Source: W1P20-047 sp051878795
Lineage (GTDB): Bacteria > Actinomycetota > Coriobacteriia > Coriobacteriales > Eggerthellaceae
Length of the DNA: 64,000 bases
Assembly: GCA_051878795.1 (NCBI GenBank)
Contig: JBJEKU010000095.1
Coordinates: 51,037 to 115,036, forward strand
Direction: 5' to 3'
The notes under the pieces were generated by a model. It saw only the letters and a program-made list of their open reading frames with translations. It did not search any database and was not told the origin of the DNA. Positions 45,016 to 54,867 of this stretch are shown here, one piece after another; position 1 is the stretch's first letter; every line of letters begins with the position of its first letter. The position numbers and the translations under genes were made by a program.

Positions 45016-45864
45016 CTAGCCCCGATACCGAAGCTCCCAGAATGCAACCGCACTCGCCGCGGCCACGTTCAGGGAATCGACCCCATGGGCCATGGGGATG
45101 CGAACCGTCCAATCGCATCGGACGATGGTCGTAGGCGCGAGCCCGTCCCCTTCGGTTCCCAACACCATCGCCAGGCGATCGACCTCCGCAAGACACGGGT
45201 CGTCGATGGAAACGGAGTCGTCGCTCAAGGCCAGGGCAGCGGTGCGGAAGCCGAATCGCCCGAGCAGGGGCAGGCCGTCTTCGGTCCAATCCCCCTCCGA
45301 TCCGATATAACCCCACGGCACCTGGAAAACCGTGCCCATCGACACGCGGGCGGCACGCCGGTACAGCGGATCATGGCAGGAGGGCGTTACCAGCACGGCA
45401 TCCACCCCCAAGGCCGCAGCACTGCGGAAGATCGCGCCGATATTGGTGTAGTTGCCCACGTTTTCCAGCACGGCAACGCGATGCGCCCGCTCGAGCAGGT
45501 CTTCCACGCATGCCGGACGGGGCCTGCGCATCGCCGCAAGGATGCCTCTCACCTGCGCATACCCTGTCACCTGGCGGAACAGCTGCGCGCTCGCCAGATA
45601 CACGGGCGCCTCGGGGTTCGCGCCCTCGATGGCCCGGACCGTATCCTGCGCGCGCTCAAACCACTTCTCGTCGGTGAACACGGCGACGGGCTGCACGCCC
45701 GACGCCATGGCACGCTCGATGACGTTCTGCGATTCCGCGATGAACAGGGCGCCTTGGGCGATGGGCCCCTTCGAAGACCAGCCCCGCTTCAGCTCGGCAT
45801 CGCTGAAGCGCGAGAATATGTCGACGCGCGGATCGTCCGCGTCCTCGATTCGTATTACGGGCAC
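45016..45864 (-). CDS. TrmH/SpoU-family RNA methyltransferase
   Basis: This 282-residue SPOUT enzyme adds a methyl group, probably 2'-O, to tRNA or rRNA. It carries motif 1 NYTNIGAIFRSAAALG, motif 2 LGTEGDGL and motif 3 IPMAHGVDSLNVAAA, the knotted SAM-binding part, after an N-terminal substrate-binding domain (FIAESQNVIERAM). The GTG at 45864 has AAGGGAGG at a good distance, so I use it instead of the frame beginning at 45906. It probably forms an operon with the VTT gene. Confidence 0.9.
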   Translation of the reverse strand: MPVIRIEDADDPRVDIFSRFSDAELKRGWSSKGPIAQGALFIAESQNVIERAMASGVQPVAVFTDEKWFERAQDTVRAIEGANPEAPVYLASAQLFRQVTGYAQVRGILAAMRRPRPACVEDLLERAHRVAVLENVGNYTNIGAIFRSAAALGVDAVLVTPSCHDPLYRRAARVSMGTVFQVPWGYIGSEGDWTEDGLPLLGRFGFRTAALALSDDSVSIDDPCLAEVDRLAMVLGTEGDGLAPTTIVRCDWTVRIPMAHGVDSLNVAAASAVAFWELRYRG

Positions 45865-46325
45865 CCGGCCCTCCCTTCGTTTCGCGAAACAACCCGGACG
45901 GCTCACCCCGCAGGCGCCCTCCGGTCACCGACCCATACTAACCCAAAGCCTGCCGGGCGCAGCGCATCGCACAACCGCCGACACACCGCGCCCACGCAAC
46001 CGCCATGCATCCCGAAGGGTCCCGCGCGTGCACGGGGATGAACAGGAGGCCATCTTCATGGCACGCTTGCCCTCAACCGGAGAGTCCTCCCGCGCATACA
46101 CGGAGATGGACCGCAAACCGAACGGTCCCCCCTCCGCCTCAGGAAGGGTGCGACCCGCAATCCCGCGATTCCCCACTCGCCGCTCGCCCGGCAAAACAAG
46201 TCGGGCGGGCAGCGGGCAGCGGCCGTTTCGTTGACAGCCAACCACCCAGGCATCACACTTCTGCTGTTGTGTTGAAGAAAGAACCGACTTTCGAACCCAT
46301 AGCCTCTTATCAAAAGGAGAATTCC
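45865..46325. other. Divergent spacer between the methyltransferase and serA
   Basis: About 460 bp without a convincing gene. TTGACA (46231-46236), 17 nt and CACACT (46254-46259) make a probable serA promoter, with a good -35 and a poor -10. The left part must serve the TrmH-type gene. No riboswitch was recognised. Frames here are antisense shadows of low quality. Confidence 0.5.
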
Positions 46326-47447
46326 ATGTACAAGATCCACTGCCTGAACAACATCTCCGAAAAGGGCACCGGCCTTCTGACCGACGCATACCAGCTCACC
46401 GACGACCTGTCCGAGGCAACCGGCGTCCTGGTCCGCAGCGCCGCCATGCACGACATGGAATTCCCCGAGAGCCTGCTGGCCATCGGACGCGCAGGCGCCG
46501 GCGTGAACAACATCCCGCTGGACCGCTGCGCAGACGAGGGCATCGTGGTCTTCAATTCCCCCGGCGCAAACGCCAACGCCGTCAAGGAACTGGTTCTGTG
46601 CGGCATGCTGCTGGCGAGCCGCGGCATCGTGGGCGGTATCGACTGGTGCAAGGAAAACGCCGATGACGAGAACATCGGCAAGTCCGCAGAAAAGGCCAAG
46701 AAGGCATTCGCAGGCAACGAGATCCTGGGCAAGAAGCTGGGCGTCATCGGCCTGGGCGCGATCGGCCGCCTGGTCGCCGAAGCCGGCGAGGCCCTGGGCA
46801 TGGAGATCATGGGCTACGACCCCTTCGCACCCGCAGACAACCCCTACCGCAACACCGAGGATGTCAACGACATCTACCGTAACTGCGACTACATCACCAT
46901 CCACGTCCCCTCCATGGAATCCACCAAGGGCATGATCAATGCCGAGGCATGCGCCCTCATGAACGGCGCCGTCGTCCTGAACTTCAGCCGCGACACCCTG
47001 GTCGATGCCGAGGGCATCGCAGGAGCATTGGAAGCAGGCCAGGTCCGCTGCTACGTCACCGACTTCGCAACCCCCGCAGTCATGAAGATGCCCAACACCA
47101 TCGTGCTGCCCCACCTGGGCGCCTCCACCGCAGAAGCCGAAGAGAACTGCGCCATCATGGCGACCAACGAGCTCATGGACTTCATCGAGCGCGGCGTGAT
47201 CGACAAGTCCGTCAATTTCCCCGCAATCGACGCAGGCGAGCTGGCAGAGGGCAATGCCCGCATCGTGGTCCTGCACACCGCAGCCGCAGCAGACGCGGTC
47301 GCCGCAGCTGCCGGCACCGTTGCCGCAGCGGCAACCCGCGGCGAGCGTGCAGTCACCATCGTCGACGTCGCTGCAGCCGACGCCCAGGCAACCGCCGAGG
47401 CGCTGGCAGCCGTGGAAGGCGTCGCCCGCGCACGCGTGCTGGCCTAA
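46326..47447 (+). CDS. serA: D-3-phosphoglycerate dehydrogenase
   Basis: The enzyme starts serine synthesis by oxidising 3-phosphoglycerate with NAD+. The 373-residue protein has [14 protein letters not shown], the Rossmann motif [16 protein letters not shown], a catalytic Arg in NFSRDTLVD and catalytic His in [14 protein letters not shown]. The C-terminal 75 residues are very Ala-rich and look like a degenerate ACT domain ([16 protein letters not shown]). AAAGGAG lies 6 nt before ATG 46326. A related 2-hydroxyacid dehydrogenase role cannot be excluded. No serC or serB is adjacent. Confidence 0.86.
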   Translation: MYKIHCLNNISEKGTGLLTDAYQLTDDLSEATGVLVRSAAMHDMEFPESLLAIGRAGAGVNNIPLDRCADEGIVVFNSPGANANAVKELVLCGMLLASRGIVGGIDWCKENADDENIGKSAEKAKKAFAGNEILGKKLGVIGLGAIGRLVAEAGEALGMEIMGYDPFAPADNPYRNTEDVNDIYRNCDYITIHVPSMESTKGMINAEACALMNGAVVLNFSRDTLVDAEGIAGALEAGQVRCYVTDFATPAVMKMPNTIVLPHLGASTAEAEENCAIMATNELMDFIERGVIDKSVNFPAIDAGELAEGNARIVVLHTAAAADAVAAAAGTVAAAATRGERAVTIVDVAAADAQATAEALAAVEGVARARVLA

Positions 47448-47486
47448 AGCGCCCGCACGCATCGCGCATCCCAAAAGCACGCACCC

Positions 47487-47525
47487 GGACCCCGCAGGCA
47501 CCCCGCCCGCGGGGTCCTTCGCTTT
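47487..47525 (+). terminator. Terminator after serA
   Basis: GGACCCCGC and GCGGGGTCC form a nine-pair stem with a 13-nt loop, followed by TTCGCTTT. It is 40 nt past the stop codon. Confidence 0.75.
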
Positions 47526-47694
47526 CGGGCACGTGGGCTTCGGTGCAGATTCCACTCGCAGACGCGAAGGGACCGCACCGACACGGCGGCCGAAAAACTC
47601 CGTTATCATGTTCCGCGAGAGAAAACCCGCAATGCGCCGCTGTACAACCGTGCGGCGGATGCGCGGCCATCACCAAGATAGGAAGGCATCGTAT

Positions 47695-48996
47695 ATGACC
47701 TACTCCACCCAGATGGAAGCAGCCAGGAAGGGGATCATCACCCCCCAGATGGAAGTAGTCGCAGCAGACGAGGGCATGGACATCCAGACCCTGCGCGAGC
47801 GGGTCGCGAAGGGCACCATCGCAATCCCCGCGAACAAGAACCACACCGCACTGCATCCCGCAGGCGTGGGCGAGGGCCTGCGCACCAAGGTGAACGTCAA
47901 CCTGGGCATCTCCGGCGACGTTCGCGACTATTCCTGCGAACTGGAGAAGGTGAACATGGCGCTCAAGTACGGCGCCGAGGCCATCATGGACCTTTCCAAC
48001 TATGGCAAGACCCATGATTTCCGCGAAGAGCTGGTGCGCATCTCCCCCGCGATGATCGGCACCGTCCCCATGTACGACGCGGTAGGCTACCTGGAAAAGG
48101 ACCTGGCCCAGATTTCCGCACAGGACTTCCTGGAAGTGGTGCGCAAGCATGCCGAAGAGGGCGTGGACTTCGTCACCATCCATGCGGGCCTGAACCGCAA
48201 GGCCATCGACAGCTTCAAGCGCAGCGGCCGCAAGATGAACATCGTCTCCCGCGGCGGGTCGCTCATCTACGCCTGGATGGAGATGACCGGCAACGAGAAC
48301 CCCTTCTTCGAATACTACGACCAGCTGCTCGACATCCTGTACGAATACGACGTCACCGTATCCCTGGGCGATGCGCTGCGCCCCGGCTGCGTCGCCGACG
48401 CGACCGATGCCGGCCAGGTTTCCGAGCTCATCGAGCTGGGCCTGCTCACCAAGCGAGCCTGGGAACGCGACGTGCAGGTGATGATCGAAGGCCCCGGCCA
48501 CATGGTCATGAACGAGATCGCCGCCAACATGCTCATCGAGAAGAGGCTGTGCTACAACGCCCCCTTCTATGTGCTGGGCCCCCTGGTCACCGACATCGCG
48601 CCGGGCTACGACCACATCACCTCCGCAATCGGCGGCGCCATCGCCGCTGCCAACGGCGCCGACTTCCTGTGCTATGTCACCCCTGCCGAGCACCTGCGCC
48701 TCCCGAGCGTCCAGGACGTACGCGAAGGCGTCATCGCCACGAAGATCGCAGCCCACGCGGCCGATCTGGCCAAGGGCATCCCGGGGGCACGCGACTGGGA
48801 CGACCGCATGGCCTATGCGCGCCAGGCACTGGACTGGAACGCCATGTTCGACGAGGCCATCGACCGCGAGAAGGCGGAAGCCTACGCCGCAAGCTCCCAG
48901 GCGGCAACGCCCGGAACCTGCACCATGTGCGGCGCCATGTGCTCCGTGCGCAACATGAACAGGGTCATGGCAGGCGAAAACGTCAGCCTCATGTAG
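47695..48996 (+). CDS. thiC: Phosphomethylpyrimidine synthase ThiC
   Basis: ThiC, a radical SAM enzyme, rearranges AIR into the pyrimidine part of thiamine. The 433-residue protein shows [85 protein letters not shown], and the C-terminal cluster motif CTMCGAMC (C-x2-C-x4-C type with the third Cys in ACMCSV-like position). Here the visible Cys are [15 protein letters not shown] precedes ATG 47695. No TPP riboswitch was recognised before it, and no other thi gene is adjacent. Confidence 0.94.
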   Translation: MTYSTQMEAARKGIITPQMEVVAADEGMDIQTLRERVAKGTIAIPANKNHTALHPAGVGEGLRTKVNVNLGISGDVRDYSCELEKVNMALKYGAEAIMDLSNYGKTHDFREELVRISPAMIGTVPMYDAVGYLEKDLAQISAQDFLEVVRKHAEEGVDFVTIHAGLNRKAIDSFKRSGRKMNIVSRGGSLIYAWMEMTGNENPFFEYYDQLLDILYEYDVTVSLGDALRPGCVADATDAGQVSELIELGLLTKRAWERDVQVMIEGPGHMVMNEIAANMLIEKRLCYNAPFYVLGPLVTDIAPGYDHITSAIGGAIAAANGADFLCYVTPAEHLRLPSVQDVREGVIATKIAAHAADLAKGIPGARDWDDRMAYARQALDWNAMFDEAIDREKAEAYAASSQAATPGTCTMCGAMCSVRNMNRVMAGENVSLM

Positions 48997-49023
48997 CCCC
49001 TCGTCAACAGTTCGGTCAAAGCG

Positions 49024-49056
49024 CGCCCGCAGGCCTTCCCTGCGGGCGTTTTTTTG
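49024..49056 (+). terminator. Terminator after thiC
   Basis: CGCCCGCA and TGCGGGCG form an eight-pair stem followed by T8. It lies 30 nt after the thiC stop. Confidence 0.9.
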
Positions 49057-49080
49057 GTTACCGTTCGGTCACTGAGGGGA

Positions 49081-49130
49081 AACGGCGCCCTCTCCCACCC
49101 AGGCAGCCTCCCGCAGAAAGAGGCGCCGTT
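49081..49130. other. Long inverted repeat before fhaA
   Basis: AACGGCGCC and GGCGCCGTT, extended by CTCT and AGAG, bracket about 25 nt. It follows the thiC terminator by 25 nt and precedes fhaA by 180 nt. No T-tract follows. A role as second terminator or as leader structure is open. Confidence 0.5.
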
Positions 49131-49313
49131 ATAAGTACCATTTCCGGTACATGCTGCGAAGCCGATGCGTGGTATCCTTCGCTTTCCCGCACGTGCATGC
49201 GCATGCATCGCCAGACGTGGTTATTAGGTTGATAAAGCCACAAAGACCCCGCATTGTGGCAAGATGGGAAGTTGGAAAAATTACGTCACAGAAAAGCGCA
49301 AGAAGGAGCCTCG

Positions 49314-50468
49314 ATGGGCATTTTCTCCCGATTCGAAAGAAAGATGGAAGACAGCTTGGAAGGTGCAGCGGACCGCATCTCCAATGCGCCGATTGCGCCT
49401 GTCCAGATCTCGAAACAGGCCGAAAAGGCGATGCGCCGCGAAAAGGTCGTGGGCGCAGGCAAGCAGCATGCCCCCACGCTGTATACCGTGCTGGTGAATT
49501 CGGAAGATGACAGGCGCCTGTTCGGCTACTACCCCACCCTGGCAGGCGAAACGGAAACCTACCTGGCTGCACGCGCTGCAGAAGAGGGCCTTCAGATGGA
49601 CGGACAGCCCCTGGTGCGCTTCATCGCGGACGACGGGCTCAAGCGCGGTAAATTCGACATCATCGCCGAACTGGTCTCCGCGCCCATCATCGCCCAGCTG
49701 CGCGAAGAGGAAATGGAGCGCTACGGCCTGGCCCCCCGCCGCACCGTCGCACCCCAGCCCATGCAGGGAAGGAACGCAGAGCGCTTCCAGGCGCCCGCAC
49801 CTGCCCGAGAGCCCGAAAGGGAACCCGAACCTGCGGCGGACCCGCAGGCAGCCGAGGCGATGCAGCAGGCAGCAGCCGCCCAGGCAGCGGCGATCGAGGC
49901 TGCCGAAGCCGCGTATCGCCAGCGCGTGCGCCGCGCGAGCATGGATTTCGGCGAGAACTCCGTTCCCCCCGTCGAAAAGCCCATGCCCGCCACGGTATTC
50001 GACGGCAGCGGCGTGGTCGCCATCCCGCCCGAGGCCCCTGAAGAGAACATCTTCGCCGGTCTGAACGTGAGCACCTTCGAACCGTACGAGAACAACGGCT
50101 TCACGCACGGCAAACGCGAGGCTGCGACCGTCGGGTTCGCCGACGGTGACGGCAGGGCCACGCCCGTGCCCCGCACCAGCGCAGTCCGTGCCAGCCTGGT
50201 GTTCGCTGCCACCGGCAGGCGCGTCGATTTGGCGGTGACCCGCGTCATCCTGGGCCGCAGCAGCGGAAGCGACGTCATCCTGGACGACATCAACGCAAGC
50301 AGGACGCATGCCGAACTGCGTCTGGAACCCCAGGGGCGTTGGTGCATCACCGACCTGGGATCCACCAACGGAACCTACGTGAACGGCCGCCCCATCGCCA
50401 ACCAGCTGCTCTTCAACGGAGACAGGATCGTCATCGGATCGACCGACCTGTTCTTCATCGAAGAATAA
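49314..50468 (+). CDS. fhaA: FHA-domain protein FhaA (DUF3662-FHA)
   Basis: The 384-residue protein has an N-terminal DUF3662 domain (MGIFSRFERKMEDSLEGAAD, residues 1-120), a Pro/Ala-rich acidic linker, and a C-terminal FHA domain (about 295-384) with ILGRSSGSDVILDDINASRTHAEL and LGSTNGTYVNG, which binds phosphothreonine. FhaA works with PknB and MviN in cell-wall control. AAGGAG is 5 nt before ATG 49314. It starts the fhaA-fhaB-pstP-rodA/pbpA-pknB cluster. Confidence 0.92.
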   Translation: MGIFSRFERKMEDSLEGAADRISNAPIAPVQISKQAEKAMRREKVVGAGKQHAPTLYTVLVNSEDDRRLFGYYPTLAGETETYLAARAAEEGLQMDGQPLVRFIADDGLKRGKFDIIAELVSAPIIAQLREEEMERYGLAPRRTVAPQPMQGRNAERFQAPAPAREPEREPEPAADPQAAEAMQQAAAAQAAAIEAAEAAYRQRVRRASMDFGENSVPPVEKPMPATVFDGSGVVAIPPEAPEENIFAGLNVSTFEPYENNGFTHGKREAATVGFADGDGRATPVPRTSAVRASLVFAATGRRVDLAVTRVILGRSSGSDVILDDINASRTHAELRLEPQGRWCITDLGSTNGTYVNGRPIANQLLFNGDRIVIGSTDLFFIEE

Positions 50469-50528
50469 AACCCGCGAGCGCATCGGAAGGTGCGCTCGCA
50501 TATGTGCAACGACTAAGGAAGTGCTCGA

Positions 50529-50942
50529 TTGATCGACATCACCTTGCTTATCGGACGACTTCTGTTCGTGGCCCTGCTGTACCTGTTCCTGTTCGCCATC
50601 ATGAAGACGGGAATCGGCCTGGTGAAGGGCCAGCGCGCCAAGGAGAAGACCTGGAACCTCTCGGTCGAGAAGGGTCCGAAGGAACTCCGCGGCGTCCAGA
50701 TCGCCGTATACGGTCCCATTATCGTGGGTCGCAACCCCGGCGCGGACATCGTCATCGGCGCGGGCTACGTCTCCGGACGCCATGCGCGCTTCACCCTCAT
50801 GGGCAAGAACCTGTTCGTCGAGGACCTGGGATCCACCAACGGCACCACCGTCAACGGCGAGCGCATCAGCGAGCCCGTTTCCCTGCGCAATAAGGACGTC
50901 GTCACCATCGGCGATGTCTCCATCCGTGTGAGGTACGAATAA
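50529..50942 (+). CDS. fhaB: FHA-domain protein FhaB
   Basis: The 137-residue protein has an N-terminal TM helix (LLFVALLYLFLFAIM) followed by a FHA domain: IIVGRNPGADIVIGAGYVSGRHARF and LGSTNGTTVNGERI. The start codon is TTG (50529), with AAGGAAG upstream, and no better in-frame ATG exists. It ends TAATG, overlapping the pstP start by 1 nt. FhaB is a substrate reader of the PknB kinase. Confidence 0.88.
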   Translation: MIDITLLIGRLLFVALLYLFLFAIMKTGIGLVKGQRAKEKTWNLSVEKGPKELRGVQIAVYGPIIVGRNPGADIVIGAGYVSGRHARFTLMGKNLFVEDLGSTNGTTVNGERISEPVSLRNKDVVTIGDVSIRVRYE

Positions 50943-52054
50943 TGAGCGCCCGACCTAAGATGCGCAGCGCACGCGCCAAGGCCCCGTTCGGCAGCAGGAC
51001 CGACGTGGGCTGCGTCCGCGACCACAACGAAGACAGTCTGATCGCCACCCCTCCCCTATTCGTCGTGGCAGACGGCATGGGAGGCCATGCGGCGGGCGAG
51101 GTCGCATCCGAGATAGCAGTCAGCATCATGCAGGAGCGCGCGCCCCGCATCGCCGATGCCGAGGCACTGAGCCAGGCCGTTGTCGACGCCAACATGGAAG
51201 TGATCGAAGCCGCCCAGGCGAAGGGCCGCCAGGGCATGGGCACCACGCTCACCGCCGCCGTGCTCGACGGCGAGCACCTGATCATCGCCCAGGTGGGCGA
51301 CAGCAGGGCCTACCTCCTGCACGAAGGAAGGCTCCATCAGATCACCCGCGACCACAGCCTGATGGCGGAGCTGATCTATTCCGGCGAGATAACCGAAGAG
51401 CAGGCCCGCACCCATCCCCAGCGCTCGGTGATCACCCGTGCACTGGGAAGCGATCCCGAAATGCTCCCCGACATCTACGAGCTCAGGGTAGGCGCCGGCG
51501 ACAGGCTGCTGCTGTGCAGCGACGGCCTGAACACCATGCTCGACGACGGTAGGATCCAGCGCATCATACAGCGCAACGGCGACCCCCAGCGCTGCGCGAA
51601 CGCACTCGTGAGCGAAGCCGTTTCCGAAGGCGGCCTGGACAACGTGACCGTGATCGTGGTCGACATCCAGGGCAACGCGCCCGTCGAAGAGCAGAAGGTC
51701 CGCAGGAAGAGCCACGTTGGCGCCATCAGCCTGGTGCTGGCCCTGGTCCTGATCGCGGGCGGAGTGGTCTTCGGTACCTACCGCTACACGCAGAGCACCG
51801 CATACCTGATCGCCGAAGACGGCGTGGTCTGCGTCTATAAGGGCATCCCCAGCACCTTCATGGGCTTCCCGCTCTCAACGCTGGAAGAACGCACCGGGGT
51901 GAAGGTCGCCGACCTGCAGCCCGGCATCTCGAAGAGGCTCCAGGAAGGCCCCGTGAGGGTGGACAGCCTGGAAGCCGCCGACGATTTGGTGGCCGAATAC
52001 CAGAAGAACATCGCGGAATCGAAGAAGAAGGAGCAGCAAGATGACAAGGCGTAA
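50942..52054 (+). CDS. pstP: PP2C-type Ser/Thr phosphatase PstP
   Basis: The 370-residue enzyme reverses PknB phosphorylation. Metal-binding motifs of PP2C are present: DVGCVRDHNEDSL, VVADGMGGHAAGEVAS, VGDSRAYLL, LLLCSDGLNTML and GGLDNVTVIVVDI. A TM helix (GAISLVLALVLIAGGVVFG) near residue 265 leads to an outside tail of about 90 residues, as in mycobacterial PstP. It overlaps the fhaB stop and the next gene (14 nt), so the cluster is translationally coupled. Confidence 0.93.
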   Translation: MSARPKMRSARAKAPFGSRTDVGCVRDHNEDSLIATPPLFVVADGMGGHAAGEVASEIAVSIMQERAPRIADAEALSQAVVDANMEVIEAAQAKGRQGMGTTLTAAVLDGEHLIIAQVGDSRAYLLHEGRLHQITRDHSLMAELIYSGEITEEQARTHPQRSVITRALGSDPEMLPDIYELRVGAGDRLLLCSDGLNTMLDDGRIQRIIQRNGDPQRCANALVSEAVSEGGLDNVTVIVVDIQGNAPVEEQKVRRKSHVGAISLVLALVLIAGGVVFGTYRYTQSTAYLIAEDGVVCVYKGIPSTFMGFPLSTLEERTGVKVADLQPGISKRLQEGPVRVDSLEAADDLVAEYQKNIAESKKKEQQDDKA

Positions 52055-54803
52055 CACCGAGCTGCTGCTTTTGGTGCTTGCCGCGCCCATCGTCGTGCTC
52101 ATCTACGCGATGATCGTCCTGAACCAGGGCCAGGAACTGGGCGTGAACACCCTGGGCGTCCCCCTGGGCATCTTCACGGCATTCGGCTTGGCGCACGTGG
52201 CGGTGCGCATCTGGGCGCGGGACGCCGATCCGGCGATCCTGCCCATCACCTTCGCCCTTTCCGGCATCGGCATCGCATTCGTCACCAGGCTCGCCCCCGA
52301 CCTTGCCGTGCGCCAGTTCGCCTGGCTGCTCGCGAGCATCGTGGCGATGGTGCTGGTCCTGATATTCGTGCGCAACCTGGACAAGCTGGCCAAATACAAA
52401 TACACCCTCATGGCGGCGGGCTTCATCCTGCTGCTTTCTCCCATGCTGCCCTTCATCGGCACGGAAATCTACGGCAGCCGCATCTGGCTTTCCATCGGCC
52501 CCCTCAGCTTCCAGCCCGGCGAGATCGCGAAGTTGATGATCGTCCTGTTCCTGGCAAGCTACCTTGCCGCCAACAGGGAGATGCTCTCCGTCTATACCAA
52601 GAAGGTGGGTCCTTTCTGGTTCCCCGACCTGCGCACCCTCGCCCCCCTGATCGGCATGTGGGTGATCTCGCTGGTCATCGTCGTCTTCGAAAAGGACCTG
52701 GGCAGCGCGCTCGTGGTCTTCTTCGTGTTCGTGAGCATGCTCTACGTCGCCTCGGGAAAGAAATCATACGTGTTCTGCGCCCTGGCACTTGCTGCCATGG
52801 GCTCGTTCTGCATGTGGCTCATCTTCGGCCACGTGCAGGTGCGCGTATCCACCTGGCTCGACCCCTTCGCAGACCCCACGGGAACCGGCTACCAGCTGTG
52901 CCAGGCCATCTTCTCCATGGCCGACGGCAACCTGTTCGGCGTGGGCATCGGGCGCGGGCAGTGCGACCAGATCCCCATCGTGGAATCCGACTACATCTTC
53001 GCCGCGATCGCCGAGGAAACCGGCCTTCTGGGCGCAGCCGGCGTGCTGCTGCTGTACCTGGGCCTTGCGGTACGCGGCATCGTCACCGCGGCCCGCGCGA
53101 AAAGCGACGTCTCGTCCTTCATCGCCACCGGCCTGACCGCGGCCATCACCCTGCAGGCATTCATCATCGTCGGCGGCGTGACCAGGCTCATCCCGCTGAC
53201 CGGCCTGACCATGCCCTTCGTCAGCCAGGGCGGCTCCTCGCTGCTCGCAAGCTTCATCGCGGTGGGCTTCCTGCTTCGCTGCGGCCATGAGGGCACCGGC
53301 ATCGAGACGGAAGTGGACACCGGCATCTCCCGCCAGCGCCACAGCGACTCGGGCGTCCTGGGCCGTTACGCCCTGGGCAAGCGCCTGACCGGCTTCATGA
53401 TGGTCATTGCCGTGCTGTTCGCGGCGCTTGTAGCCAACCTGACCATGCTCATGGTGGTCAACGCAGACTACTACCGCAACATGGAATCCAACAACCACAC
53501 CATCGCCCGCGAAGCCGAACACGAGCGCGGCACTATATCAACATCGGACGGAACCGTGCTGGCAACGAGCGTGCTCAATGAGGAAACGGGCGAATACGAA
53601 CGCCAGTACCCCGCAGGCGACCTGGCATCCCACGTGGTGGGCTATGCCTCCACCGTCTACGGCACGAGCGGCATCGAGGCCGCCTACAACGAAACCCTGA
53701 AGGGATCGAAGAACTACGCCAGCTGGACCGATGTGGTGAACGACTATGCGGGCATCTCGCGTGCCGGCAACGACATCACCCTCACCATCGATTCGCAGAT
53801 CCAGCAAGCCGCCCAGGATGCCCTGTACGGCGTGAAGGGCGCCTGCGTGGTCATGGACCCCGAAACCGGCGCCATCCTGGCCATGGCATCCTCGCCCACC
53901 TATGACGCGGCCGAGTTCGCGAGCGTCCTGGAAAACCAAGATGAATCCGACGCCATGTTCAACCGCGCCACCCAGGCGCTCTACGCACCCGGATCCACCT
54001 TCAAGATGCTTTCCCTTGCCACCGCGCTGGACAACGGCATCGCGAGCGAGGACACCGTCTACGACGCACCCGGCAGCATGGACATCGGCAACGCACCCGT
54101 CTACAACTTCGACGAGAACGACCTGGGGCAGCTCACCTTGGAAGAAGCCACCTGGTATTCGTCCAACACCGTCTACGGCCAGCTGGGCACCCAGATCGGC
54201 GCCGACCTGCTGGTGCAGACCTCGGAGAAGGCCGGGTTCAACGACCAGCTGGGCTTCGACCTGCCCTTGGAAACCTCGCTCATGCCCAACCCCGACGAAA
54301 TGACCGAATGGGAAACCGCATGGGCGGCCATCGGCCAGCCCGTCGGCGAGCATGAAAGCCCCGCGGGGCCGCAGGCCACCGTGCTGCAGATGGCCATGAT
54401 CGGCAGCGCCATCGCCAATGACGGCAAGATCATGCAGCCCCACCTGGTCGACAGCATCTACAACTCGAACGGAGAGCGCTCCAAGCAGACCCACGCAACC
54501 GAGTACTCCACCGTCATGAGCAAGAAAACCGCCCAGCGCACACTCGACGTGCTGGAAGGCGTCGTGACCAACGGAACCGGCACTGCCGCCGCCATCAGCG
54601 GCGTATCCATCGCAGGCAAGACAGGTACCGCCGAAGGCGGCCGCGAAACAGACGACAGCTGGTTCGTAGGCATGGGTCCCACCGATGATTGCAAGGTGGT
54701 CGTGGCAATCATCTTGGAAGAAGGCTCCGACATGTATGACGACGCTCCCGCAAGAGCAAAAAATGTGATGTACACCGCATTGCAGGTCCAAGGGGCGCTG
54801 TAG
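52041..54803 (+). CDS. RodA-PbpA fusion (SEDS glycosyltransferase + class B PBP)
   Basis: The 920-residue protein joins a SEDS domain (residues 1-430, about ten TM helices, ESDYIFAAIAEETGLLGAAG and PFVSQGGSSLLASF) to a class B penicillin-binding transpeptidase (from about 450). The latter has a TM, SxxK as APGSTFKML, SxN as YSSNT and KTG as AGKTGTAEGG. It therefore polymerises glycan and crosslinks it in one polypeptide. In other actinobacteria rodA and pbpA are separate adjacent genes. GGAG is 7 nt before the ATG. Confidence 0.93.
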   Translation: MTRRNTELLLLVLAAPIVVLIYAMIVLNQGQELGVNTLGVPLGIFTAFGLAHVAVRIWARDADPAILPITFALSGIGIAFVTRLAPDLAVRQFAWLLASIVAMVLVLIFVRNLDKLAKYKYTLMAAGFILLLSPMLPFIGTEIYGSRIWLSIGPLSFQPGEIAKLMIVLFLASYLAANREMLSVYTKKVGPFWFPDLRTLAPLIGMWVISLVIVVFEKDLGSALVVFFVFVSMLYVASGKKSYVFCALALAAMGSFCMWLIFGHVQVRVSTWLDPFADPTGTGYQLCQAIFSMADGNLFGVGIGRGQCDQIPIVESDYIFAAIAEETGLLGAAGVLLLYLGLAVRGIVTAARAKSDVSSFIATGLTAAITLQAFIIVGGVTRLIPLTGLTMPFVSQGGSSLLASFIAVGFLLRCGHEGTGIETEVDTGISRQRHSDSGVLGRYALGKRLTGFMMVIAVLFAALVANLTMLMVVNADYYRNMESNNHTIAREAEHERGTISTSDGTVLATSVLNEETGEYERQYPAGDLASHVVGYASTVYGTSGIEAAYNETLKGSKNYASWTDVVNDYAGISRAGNDITLTIDSQIQQAAQDALYGVKGACVVMDPETGAILAMASSPTYDAAEFASVLENQDESDAMFNRATQALYAPGSTFKMLSLATALDNGIASEDTVYDAPGSMDIGNAPVYNFDENDLGQLTLEEATWYSSNTVYGQLGTQIGADLLVQTSEKAGFNDQLGFDLPLETSLMPNPDEMTEWETAWAAIGQPVGEHESPAGPQATVLQMAMIGSAIANDGKIMQPHLVDSIYNSNGERSKQTHATEYSTVMSKKTAQRTLDVLEGVVTNGTGTAAAISGVSIAGKTGTAEGGRETDDSWFVGMGPTDDCKVVVAIILEEGSDMYDDAPARAKNVMYTALQVQGAL

Positions 54804-54867
54804 TCATGTATGCTAAGGAATGCACAAAACCGACCAGCCAAAACATGTATCCAAAAGGAGCATAAAC

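Noticed and set aside
45925..46389. Minus-strand frame of 154 codons upstream of serA
   Set aside because: It covers the serA promoter and ribosome site and is Arg/Cys-rich, as expected for antisense of GC-rich DNA.
47448..47694. TPP riboswitch before thiC
   Set aside because: I looked for the CUGAGA and ACCUGAUC pieces on the plus strand and found neither.
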